From: Candidatus Segatella albertsiae
GTDB lineage: Bacteria > Bacteroidota > Bacteroidia > Bacteroidales > Bacteroidaceae
Length of the DNA: 6,550 bases
Assembly: GCA_002451555.1 (NCBI GenBank)
Contig: DKCU01000130.1
Location: 1-6,550 of the forward strand
Reading direction: 5' to 3'
The notes beneath the pieces were generated by a model that saw only the letters and a program-made list of their open reading frames with translations, was not told where the DNA came from and ran no database searches. Positions 1-5,441 of the stretch are shown here, piece after piece (the stretch's first letter is position 1; every line of letters begins with the position of its first letter). The position numbers were made by a program, and so were the translations under genes.

Positions 1-187
1 ACAACGCCCTAGGCTTGGAGTCATTTATGAAAGTCGCCCTGAAAGGGCAAAAGCATTGATAACAATTTGCTTTTGCCCTTTCAGGGCGACTTCTATTAAT
101 GACCGAAGACCCAGGGCGTTGCCCTGGGCTTGAAGCAGATTGCCCTTTCAGGGCGTTTCGTGTATGACTTATGACACACCCTCTTCT
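1..187. repeat. Hairpin-cluster repeat, copy A (REP/BIME-like, left end outside window)
   Basis: Seen: a run of GC-rich inverted repeats. In order these are the right half of a truncated hairpin (about 4-13), a long inverted repeat (20-103), a hairpin with 8-bp arms CCCAGGGC/GCCCTGGG and loop GTT (110-128), and a hairpin GCCCT-TTC-AGGGC (142-154). A tail with TTATGACACACCC and TCTT follows, to about 187. The same modules recur in the same order and orientation at 4821-5013. It lies beyond the 3' end of the GH28 gene and contains no plausible coding sequence. Palindromic GC-rich modules of this kind are common between genes in Bacteroidales. A role as mobile REP-like element, transcription terminator or mRNA stabiliser is inference. 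Confidence 0.8.
20..103. repeat. Long inverted repeat inside copy A
   Basis: The arms are 20-54 and 69-103 (35 nt each), with a 14-nt AT-rich loop at 55-68. By hand alignment 32 of 35 positions pair: the inner 24 are perfect, and the three mismatches all fall in the outer part. Each arm also contains its own small hairpin, GCCCT-GAA-AGGGC. The transcript could therefore fold as one long stem or as two short ones. It is symmetrical, so it would act on RNA from either strand. Confidence 0.85.
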
Positions 188-214
188 TTATGTTGTTTGG
201 CGTTCGTCGTTAGC

Positions 215-236
215 ATTGCTGACATCTGTCAGCAAT
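215..236 (-). terminator. Perfect 10-bp palindrome downstream of GH28 gene, possible transcript end
   Basis: Arms ATTGCTGACA and TGTCAGCAAT surround the two bases TC, giving a perfect inverted repeat. On the minus strand it begins 37 nt past the GH28 stop codon, where an mRNA 3' hairpin would be expected. No T-tract follows on the minus strand, so it is not a standard intrinsic terminator. It may be an mRNA-stabilising 3' hairpin, a protein-binding site, or a by-product of the local 22-nt repeats. Confidence 0.4.
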
Positions 237-283
237 ATTGTCGGCATCTGTCAGCAATACTGTTGGCAGTTGTCAGAAATCGA
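218..283. repeat. Degenerate 22-nt tandem repeat, three units, overlapping the GH28 stop codon
   Basis: The units are 218-239, 240-261 and 262-283. By hand alignment units 1 and 2 share 18 of 22 positions, and units 2 and 3 share 15 of 22. The best conserved core is TGTCAGCAATA (TGTCAGAAAT in unit 3). Unit 3 contains the GH28 stop codon (273-275) and its last codons. A still weaker unit may occupy 196-217. The period is exact across the three units, which suggests duplication of the gene's 3' edge. Confidence 0.7.
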
Positions 284-1850
284 GAGTAATGCCTTTCTCG
301 TCTATCTTCTTATAGGTTTTACCATTTACAATAACGTTCTTGGAGTTCTTGGCATCAAAGGTATGAGTATTGGCAGAAACCTTGATGTTCTCAAGTTTTA
401 CACCTTCGGTGCGGTTGATGACGATGCCTTGCTCGGCATTGTTCACCTCCATGTCTTTGATGCTGATGTTCTGCACCGGCATCTCTGGGAGACCGTTGAA
501 GTAAGCGGCACGGCGTGCACCACGGCAGATGACATGGTTGATGTCGATGTTGCGGAAGGCAGGGGTTGTCTCATCCACCTTCTTCATATCCACCACCTGT
601 TGCTTCTTCTGGTCACCATCGTTCAATACTTCCACGGCAGACTTGCCACCATAGTAAAGGTCGAAGGTGATGACGTCGGTTTGGATGTCGAACATCGACA
701 TATCCTTGATATAAATGTTCTCTACGACACCGCCACGACCACGAGCACTCTTGAAGCGTAAACCCACGTCTGTGCCCAAGAATTGGCAGTCGCGAACCAT
801 GATGTTCTTCACGCCACCGCTCATCTCGCTACCTACTACGAAACCGCCGTGGCCCTTGAAAACAGTACAGCCATCTACGATGACATTCTCGCAAGGGATG
901 CCACGTTTTCTGCCATCGGCATCCTTGCCGCTCTTGATGCAGATGCCATCGTCGCCTACATCGAAAGTAGAGTTGACGATGAGTGCATTCTTGCAAGACT
1001 CCAAGTCCAGACCATCGCCATTTTGAGCGAAAGAAGGGTTGCGTACCAATACATCCTCGATAAGTACATTCTCACACATCAAAGGATGGAGGTTCCAGGC
1101 AGGAGAGTTCTGGAAGATAACGCCATTGAGCCATACGTTCTTGCATCCGATGAGGCTTACCATGACTGGACGAAGGTAATCCTTCACCTCGTTCCAACCT
1201 TCCTCTGTAGTGATGCCGAGAGGTACGTTCATACCTGCGCCTTTCTCGTCAGCCTTGAGCGCAGCCTCGGATGGGAACCAGTAGTTTGGGTTCTTGAACG
1301 CTCCACCACGAGAAGTGATTTGTTTCCATTGCGCGGAGGTTACCTTGGCTTTTTTCAAAGGTCGCCAATATTCACCGTTTCCATCGATGGCACCTTGTCC
1401 TGTGATGGCTACGTTCTCCAAGTTACGACCAGAGATAGGCGATTGGCAACGGCGTGTGTCCAATCCTTCGAAGGATGTCTCCACGAGAGGGTAGAGGTTA
1501 ACATCTGAAGAGAAAAGGATGACTCCACCTTTCTCTATATGGAGGTTGATATTGCTCTTCAGAGTGATAGGACCTGTAAACCATACACCTTGTGGGACGA
1601 TGAGCTTGCCACCACCTTTTTGTTCCAAGGTCTCTATGGCCTTGCGGAAAGCATCGGTACAAAGGGTGGAGCCATCACCTACAGCACCAAAGTCTTTTAA
1701 GTTTACTTGGTTGTTAGGGAATTGCGGACGAGTCACTTTCTCCATTTGGAATGGAAGGTTCTCGTAGAGAGCATCATACTTATCTGCATCGGCTGCCTGT
1801 ATATTGAGAGCCAACAGACAGGCACATACAAAACTAAAGATTTTCTTCAT
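273..1850 (-). CDS. Secreted glycoside hydrolase family 28 protein (polygalacturonase-like)
   Basis: This 525-aa protein should hydrolyse galacturonic-acid linkages in pectin, in the periplasm or outside the cell. Residues 1-19 or 20 form a signal peptide (two Lys, then a hydrophobic stretch ending near NIQAA). A start motif typical of pectate-lyase-like beta-helices, LKDFGAVGDG, sits at 51-60. The GH28 catalytic signatures appear in order: NGDGLD (277-282, canonical NTD), GDDGI (299-303), GHGG (333-336) and RFK (365-367). By homology the catalytic or binding residues are Asp279, Asp300, Asp301, His334, Arg365 and Lys367, so the enzyme looks intact. Length and motif style fit bacterial exo-type enzymes, but endo or exo action and a rhamnogalacturonan preference cannot be separated here. 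The start is supported by the signal peptide and by a promoter 49-80 nt upstream. No SusC/SusD pair or other pectin gene lies in the window. The gene diverges from the C10 protease gene. Confidence 0.93.
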   Translation of the reverse strand: MKKIFSFVCACLLALNIQAADADKYDALYENLPFQMEKVTRPQFPNNQVNLKDFGAVGDGSTLCTDAFRKAIETLEQKGGGKLIVPQGVWFTGPITLKSNINLHIEKGGVILFSSDVNLYPLVETSFEGLDTRRCQSPISGRNLENVAITGQGAIDGNGEYWRPLKKAKVTSAQWKQITSRGGAFKNPNYWFPSEAALKADEKGAGMNVPLGITTEEGWNEVKDYLRPVMVSLIGCKNVWLNGVIFQNSPAWNLHPLMCENVLIEDVLVRNPSFAQNGDGLDLESCKNALIVNSTFDVGDDGICIKSGKDADGRKRGIPCENVIVDGCTVFKGHGGFVVGSEMSGGVKNIMVRDCQFLGTDVGLRFKSARGRGGVVENIYIKDMSMFDIQTDVITFDLYYGGKSAVEVLNDGDQKKQQVVDMKKVDETTPAFRNIDINHVICRGARRAAYFNGLPEMPVQNISIKDMEVNNAEQGIVINRTEGVKLENIKVSANTHTFDAKNSKNVIVNGKTYKKIDEKGITLDF

Positions 1851-1898
1851 GAAGAGTTTGTTTTTGTTGGTTTGTTAATTGCGATTTATAATTGTCTG

Positions 1899-1930
1899 CA
1901 AATTTAGATATAAATTTTGAATTCTCCAAA
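1899..1930 (-). promoter_or_regulatory. Bacteroidetes-type promoter of the GH28 gene
   Basis: Read on the minus strand, a -33 box TTTG (1930-1927) is followed after exactly 20 nt by a -7 box TAAATTTG (1906-1899). This matches TTTG-N19-21-TAnnTTTG of the Bacteroidetes primary sigma factor in full. Transcription would begin near 1892, leaving a leader of about 40 nt that is A/C-rich and has no Shine-Dalgarno sequence. Confidence 0.75.
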
Positions 1931-1938
1931 TATTGGAG
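1924..1938. promoter_or_regulatory. Palindrome over the GH28 -33 box, possible operator
   Basis: Six-base arms CTCCAA and TTGGAG surround ATA. The left arm includes the -33 box of the GH28 promoter, so a bound protein would block sigma contact. No known regulator consensus was recognised. A chance palindrome in AT-rich DNA is possible. Confidence 0.4.
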
Positions 1939-1950
1939 TTCATTTCGTGT

Positions 1951-1964
1951 CGCAAACGTTTTCG
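1951..1964. promoter_or_regulatory. LacI/GalR-family operator candidate
   Basis: The sequence CGCAAACGTTTTCG is a palindrome centred on CG (between 1957 and 1958) with one mismatched pair. LacI/GalR-family proteins bind CG-centred palindromes. The E. coli PurR consensus ACGCAAACGTTTTCGT agrees at 14 of 16 positions with bases 1950-1965. The site lies about 65 nt upstream of the expected GH28 start of transcription and about 170 nt from that of the C10 gene, so GH28 is the likelier target. Whether it represses or activates, and which regulator binds, is unknown. Confidence 0.5.
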
Positions 1965-2089
1965 CTTGGTCTTGATTCTTATCCATGTTGAGTCCTAAGG
2001 AAGTTTCCGGCGTATCATTGTGTCATTCTGTAAAAATGTGCCTATTTCTTCAAAATGTATCCTCTTTTTATAAAATATAGTCTGAAATA

Positions 2090-2121
2090 TTTGGAAGCAA
2101 AGCGGATTTGTTGTATATTTG
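2090..2121 (+). promoter_or_regulatory. Bacteroidetes-type promoter of the C10 protease gene
   Basis: TTTG (2090-2093) is followed after 20 nt by TATATTTG (2114-2121), a full match to TTTG-N19-21-TAnnTTTG. Transcription should start near 2128, giving a leader of about 29 nt that is A-rich before ATG 2157. This rules out the upstream in-frame ATG at 2055, which lies before the promoter. Confidence 0.8.
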
Positions 2122-2156
2122 TCGCTGAAAATAATACTAATCTAAAAAGATATTTT

Positions 2157-4745
2157 ATGAGAAAAGTACATCTACTACTGTTTATCTTGTTGGTCAGCTT
2201 ACCTTCTATCTTGTTGGCTGGACCTCGTAGCTTCCAGCAAGCGTTGAAAATAGCGGAGCGACAAGCAGCCTTGTTGGGTATCACGATGGATGAGTCTGCC
2301 GTGTCGCAAGCCAAGTCTTTCGGAGGAAAGGCAAGTGCTGGCTCGTCTTCCAGTTCTTCTTCCGCTTATTATGTCTTTCCAAATGGAGAGAACAAGGGAT
2401 TTACCATCGTGTCGGGCGACGATAGATTGCCGGAAATCGTGGGATATTCTGACCGAGGCACTTTTGATTCGGAAAACTTGTCTGCCAATTATGTAAGTTT
2501 TATGAAGGCTTACCAGGAGATGGTGGAGGCGATGGACAAAGGGGATAAACATGTGAAAATGGTTGTTGCAGAAGGCAAGACTTTGCGCGCATCGGGGTAT
2601 CAGCAGCCGAAGGTGAAGCCTTTGTTGGGTGAAATCGCTTGGAACCAAAGTGCTCCTTATAATAATATGTGTCCTATCTATAATGGGACAGACCGTGCCG
2701 TTACGGGTTGCGTAGCGACGGCAATGGCTCAGGTGATGGCATATTATAGGTATCCTAAGCAGTTGTTGGAGGATATTCCTCAATATGCTCGCCAGTGGTA
2801 TGGTAACACGGTGACAGTTCCTGCTATCAGCAAGAGTGAAGGTGTTTATGATTGGGGCAATATGTTGCCGGTTTATTCTTCTGGCTCGTATAGTGACACG
2901 CAAGCCAATGCTGTTGCCAAACTCATGTTTCATTGTGGAGCAGCCGTGCAAATGGGTTATGGGGCACAGTCGGGTGGCAATGTAACTCCTAAGCCTCTGG
3001 CTAAATATTTCGGCTATGATGCAGACTTGATGATGGATATAGCTCGTTCTACCTATACACTTGCGGAATGGACACAAATGATGGATAATGAATTGATTGC
3101 TGGCCGTCCTATCTTGTACTCTGGAAGTTCTACGGACGGAGGACACGAGTTTGTTTGCGATGGTGCGGACGGCAATGGACTTTATCATATCAACTGGGGA
3201 TGGGGCGGTTATCAAAATGGTTATTTTGATGTTACTATTTTGAATCCAGAGAAAGGCGGCATTGGCTCAGGAACTGCATCTGATGGCTATAATCGAGGCT
3301 GCGGTATGCTTATCGGTATTGCTCCTGACAATGGAAAAGCTGATGAACCATTGGTGCGAATGGATCCTGTGGTCATGGTCTATATAGAAGACACGAGTTT
3401 GTTTGAGTTGACAAAGGCTACCCGAACGAATTCGTCAGATAAGTTTAGTTTGAAAATCGTTAATTGGTTTAATAATCAAGGTCAATCCGATTTTACTGGT
3501 TATCTTGCTTTAGGTGTCAAGAATGCTTCTGGCGATTATGAACCTATCTCTCCTAAGAAGAATCTTTCTCTGAAAGGAGCGGAAGCTAATGGGGCTACCG
3601 ATTGGGACAAACCAGAATTTACGTTTGATTATGCTTTCCCTGTTGGGACAACAACGATTTATGCCATCTATAGCGTAGATGGAGTGAACTGGCAAAAATG
3701 TGCCTATTACAATATGTCCCCTTATGTGGTTAATGCCACAGAAACGTCTCTTTCAAAGGTGCCTTTGCAGTTGACGGGAGATATGACAGCCGATGAAGAA
3801 CTATTGGGTGGAATGGACAATAAGTTTAATGTGAGCATCACCAATACGGGTGATTTTGAATATCTTGGTGCCTTGGACGTTTATGTCAATTCTGTAAATA
3901 CACAACCAGAAACTGCCACTAAGAATATATATGTGACAGTACCTGCACATTCCACAATTACCAGAACCATAGATTTGTCAGCTCAAGCTGGTGATATGTA
4001 TCTTTGGTTAGTGGAGAATCAAACAGGTACAGCTTTGGTGAATGGTAAGAAGTTCTCAGTGGCTGCATCATCTGCTCCAAGTTTTTCTATCGTAAAGGCA
4101 TGGACAAATGCAACTCCTGGCGTATATGAGACTGAAAAGGCATATTATGGCAGCAATCAAGTGAAAGCTCCACGTGTAGATGATGATAAGGTAGTATATT
4201 CTTATGACATAAAGAATGATGGTGGAACGGCAAACTTGACTTATGCGATATTTGCCTATACTCCTGGGGAGGGGTTCGCTCCTGTATTTGAAACCATACG
4301 TGTCCCTGGTGCAGGTGCTACAACGACTATCTCTAAAGCATTCAGTCCAACTGATGTAGGTGGTAATACCATCATTTCTGGTTTGTGGACACTAAATCAG
4401 GCAGGTACGGAGTATGTGGATCTTCCAACTACATTAGAAAAATATAGGCTTGAGATTGTTGGCTCTCTGAGTTATTATCCAATGAGTCCGCTTAGTATGG
4501 TGGTTTATGTCACGGGTGTGCCTTCTGGCATTTCTTCTGTATCTGCATCTACTTCTTCGAGTTCGTTCGTTCGAGGTGGTAAGGGAGAGATTGTTGTTCT
4601 CTCTGATGTTGCGAAGCGTTTGCCGATTTATAATATGAATGGTCAGAAGGTGACGGAAGTAAGGGTAGAGGCAGGTGTGCCACAAAATATACCTGTTGCT
4701 TCTGGAATCTATGTGGTAGATGGCAAGAAGATGGTCGTAAAATAG
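2157..4745 (+). CDS. Secreted family C10 (streptopain-like) cysteine protease with C-terminal sorting tail
   Basis: This 862-aa protein is a papain-fold protease related to streptococcal SpeB. Residues 1-21 are a signal peptide (MRKVH, hydrophobic core, cleavage near LLA-GP) with no lipobox Cys. Residues about 22-155 resemble the inhibitory propeptide, including YYVFPNGENKGFTIVSGDD (71-89), and carry seven serines in a row (63-69). The catalytic domain spans about 156-390: TGCVATAMAQ holds the nucleophile Cys185, GGHEFVCDG holds His330, and HINWGWGG holds the conserved Trp347. The Cys-His spacing of 145 is close to SpeB. Residues about 395-790 look like beta-sandwich modules (a CARDB-like stretch near 535-650). 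A Ser-rich linker from 791 leads to a tail with IYNMNGQKV (824-832) and GIYVV (850-854), typical of type IX (Por) sorting signals. ATG 2157 is chosen over 2055 because it begins the signal peptide and follows the promoter. No separate Spi-like inhibitor gene is adjacent. The protein substrate is unknown. Confidence 0.93.
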   Translation: MRKVHLLLFILLVSLPSILLAGPRSFQQALKIAERQAALLGITMDESAVSQAKSFGGKASAGSSSSSSSAYYVFPNGENKGFTIVSGDDRLPEIVGYSDRGTFDSENLSANYVSFMKAYQEMVEAMDKGDKHVKMVVAEGKTLRASGYQQPKVKPLLGEIAWNQSAPYNNMCPIYNGTDRAVTGCVATAMAQVMAYYRYPKQLLEDIPQYARQWYGNTVTVPAISKSEGVYDWGNMLPVYSSGSYSDTQANAVAKLMFHCGAAVQMGYGAQSGGNVTPKPLAKYFGYDADLMMDIARSTYTLAEWTQMMDNELIAGRPILYSGSSTDGGHEFVCDGADGNGLYHINWGWGGYQNGYFDVTILNPEKGGIGSGTASDGYNRGCGMLIGIAPDNGKADEPLVRMDPVVMVYIEDTSLFELTKATRTNSSDKFSLKIVNWFNNQGQSDFTGYLALGVKNASGDYEPISPKKNLSLKGAEANGATDWDKPEFTFDYAFPVGTTTIYAIYSVDGVNWQKCAYYNMSPYVVNATETSLSKVPLQLTGDMTADEELLGGMDNKFNVSITNTGDFEYLGALDVYVNSVNTQPETATKNIYVTVPAHSTITRTIDLSAQAGDMYLWLVENQTGTALVNGKKFSVAASSAPSFSIVKAWTNATPGVYETEKAYYGSNQVKAPRVDDDKVVYSYDIKNDGGTANLTYAIFAYTPGEGFAPVFETIRVPGAGATTTISKAFSPTDVGGNTIISGLWTLNQAGTEYVDLPTTLEKYRLEIVGSLSYYPMSPLSMVVYVTGVPSGISSVSASTSSSSFVRGGKGEIVVLSDVAKRLPIYNMNGQKVTEVRVEAGVPQNIPVASGIYVVDGKKMVVK

Positions 4746-4795
4746 AGTAAGATAAAAAGGAGGGTTTCATAATCCAAATTATAGCTAATGTGATC

Positions 4796-5013
4796 GGGCT
4801 GAAAGCCCAGAAGCACCAAGCCCAGGGCAACGCCCTGGGTTAGCAGTCATTAAAGAAAGTCGCCCTGAAAGGGCAAAAGCAATTAATTACCAATGCTTTT
4901 GCCCTTTCAGGGCGACTTTTGTTGGTGTTGTCATTACCCAGGGCGTTGCCCTGGGCTTGGAGCTTTTGCCCTTTCAGGGCGCATTGGTTGTGAGTTATGA
5001 TACACCCCTCTTG
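4796..5013. repeat. Hairpin-cluster repeat, copy B (REP/BIME-like)
   Basis: Modules in order: GGGCT-GAA-AGCCC (4796-4808); CCCAGGGC/GCCCTGGG around AAC (4821-4839); a long inverted repeat (4856-4919); CCCAGGGC/GCCCTGGG around GTT (4937-4955); GCCCT-TTC-AGGGC (4968-4980); and a tail with TTATGATACACCCC and TCTT ending near 5013. From 4821 on, it parallels copy A in order and orientation. Stems are almost identical between copies while loops and linkers differ. It begins about 50 nt after the C10 stop codon and ends about 50 nt before the tRNA terminator, so it sits between converging transcripts. It could serve as a terminator for both, or be a dispersed repeat tolerated there. No coding sequence is visible. 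Confidence 0.85.
4856..4919. repeat. Perfect 25-bp inverted repeat inside copy B
   Basis: Arms 4856-4880 and 4895-4919 are perfectly complementary over 25 nt around a 14-nt AT-rich loop. One further A-T pair at the loop edge is possible. Each arm again contains GCCCT-GAA-AGGGC or its complement. On the plus strand the right arm ends in TTTT (4917-4920). That could add weak intrinsic-terminator character for the C10 transcript, more than 100 nt past its stop codon. Confidence 0.88.
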
Positions 5014-5065
5014 TTCTTATAATAAATAGGTTGGATTTGTATCATATAAAATCCCATGAATGCCT

Positions 5066-5108
5066 AAAAACGAGAAAGAGCCGCAAATCTTTCGATTTGC
5101 AGCTCTTT
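5066..5108 (-). terminator. Intrinsic terminator of tRNA-Leu
   Basis: On the minus strand a 15-bp stem (arms 5108-5094 and 5089-5075, tetraloop GAAA at 5093-5090) starts two bases after the tRNA 3' end. After UCUC G it is followed by UUUUU (5070-5066). One pair is G-U in minus-strand RNA but would be an A-C mismatch in plus-strand RNA. The T-run is likewise only on the minus side, so the structure serves the tRNA transcript. Confidence 0.8.
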
Positions 5109-5109
5109 G

Positions 5110-5191
5110 TACCCAGACCCGGGATCGAACCGGGATGGATTGCTCCACTGGTGTTTGAGACCAGCGCGTCTACCGATTCCGCCATCTGGGC
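5110..5191 (-). tRNA. tRNA-Leu, anticodon CAA
   Basis: The gene is 82 nt and folds as a class II tRNA. The acceptor stem is GCCCAGA/TCTGGGT (a G-T pair at the end) with discriminator A. The anticodon stem CTGGT/ACCAG carries loop CTCAAAC, giving anticodon CAA (plus-strand positions 5155-5157), which reads UUG leucine codons. The long variable arm is TGGA-GCAA-TCCA, and the T arm is CCCGG/CCCGG-type with loop TTCGATC. CCA is not encoded, so it must be added after transcription. The gene stands alone with its own promoter and terminator. No integrase or duplicated tRNA 3' end is visible, so there is no sign of use as an attachment site here. Confidence 0.97.
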
Positions 5192-5218
5192 GATTAGCTC
5201 TCGGCTTAATTGCGAGTG

Positions 5219-5249
5219 CAAAGGTACTAATAATTTTTGAACTGACAAA
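5219..5249 (-). promoter_or_regulatory. Bacteroidetes-type promoter of tRNA-Leu
   Basis: On the minus strand TTTG (5249-5246), 19 nt, then TACCTTTG (5226-5219) match the Bacteroidetes primary sigma consensus in full. Transcription should start near 5212, giving a 5' leader of about 20 nt before the mature tRNA at 5191, to be removed by RNase P. AT-rich DNA with A and T runs lies just upstream (5251-5276), as for strong stable-RNA promoters. Confidence 0.85.
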
Positions 5250-5348
5250 TTTTTTGCGAACTTTTTTTCAAAAAAATGCATTTTATGTGCCGAAAGGCTA
5301 AATATTTGTTGTATTTCACCTCTCCAATATTAAAAACAAGAAAAAAAC

Positions 5349-5379
5349 TTGGTTCTTTCAAGGATATTTTCTACCTTTA
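5349..5379 (+). promoter_or_regulatory. Probable promoter of the guanylyltransferase gene
   Basis: TTG (5349-5351), 20 nt, then TACCTTTA (5372-5379). This is one base short of TAnnTTTG at the last position and one short at the -33 box, so it is weaker than the other promoters here. It would leave a leader of about 55 nt containing a short inverted repeat GGCT-TTTTT-AGCC (5398-5410). No better match was seen between the tRNA promoter and the start codon. Confidence 0.5.
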
Positions 5380-5441
5380 CAACTGAAAAGACAAATAGGC
5401 TTTTTTAGCCCATACAACAAACTAACATTAATGTTCATAAT

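Noticed and set aside
1..187. A CRISPR array, because of repeated GC-rich palindromes with AT-rich spacers
   Set aside because: The repeats alternate in orientation, differ in length and lack regular spacing. No cas genes are present, and the same arrangement recurs as a unit at 4821-5013.
171..761. A 196-codon plus-strand frame starting at the end of copy A
   Set aside because: Most of it is antisense to the GH28 3' half, and the start lies in repeat DNA. There is no domain and no promoter.
783..1508. A 241-codon open frame on the plus strand opposite the GH28 gene
   Set aside because: It is fully antisense to a gene with intact catalytic motifs, has no promoter or recognisable domain, and its composition follows the opposite strand's codon pattern.
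1995..2015. Small palindromes CCTAAGG and GGAAGTTTCC as operators
   Set aside because: The arms are only 3-4 bp, which is expected by chance, and they do not overlap a promoter element.
2199..3215. A 338-codon open frame on the minus strand opposite the C10 protease gene
   Set aside because: Its Arg/His/Ile-rich, low-complexity translation is typical of a shadow frame, and it overlaps the catalytic domain of a clear gene.
171..4820. A composite transposon bounded by copies A and B
   Set aside because: There is no transposase, no target-site duplication that I can see, and the internal genes are two ordinary divergent units. Only direct-repeat recombination remains conceivable.
5110..5191. 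tRNA-Leu as an integration site for a mobile element
   Set aside because: No integrase and no second copy of the tRNA 3' end occur in the window. The tRNA is followed directly by its own terminator.
5042..5281. Short open frames on both strands across the tRNA gene
   Set aside because: They translate the tRNA and its terminator, which fully explain the sequence.
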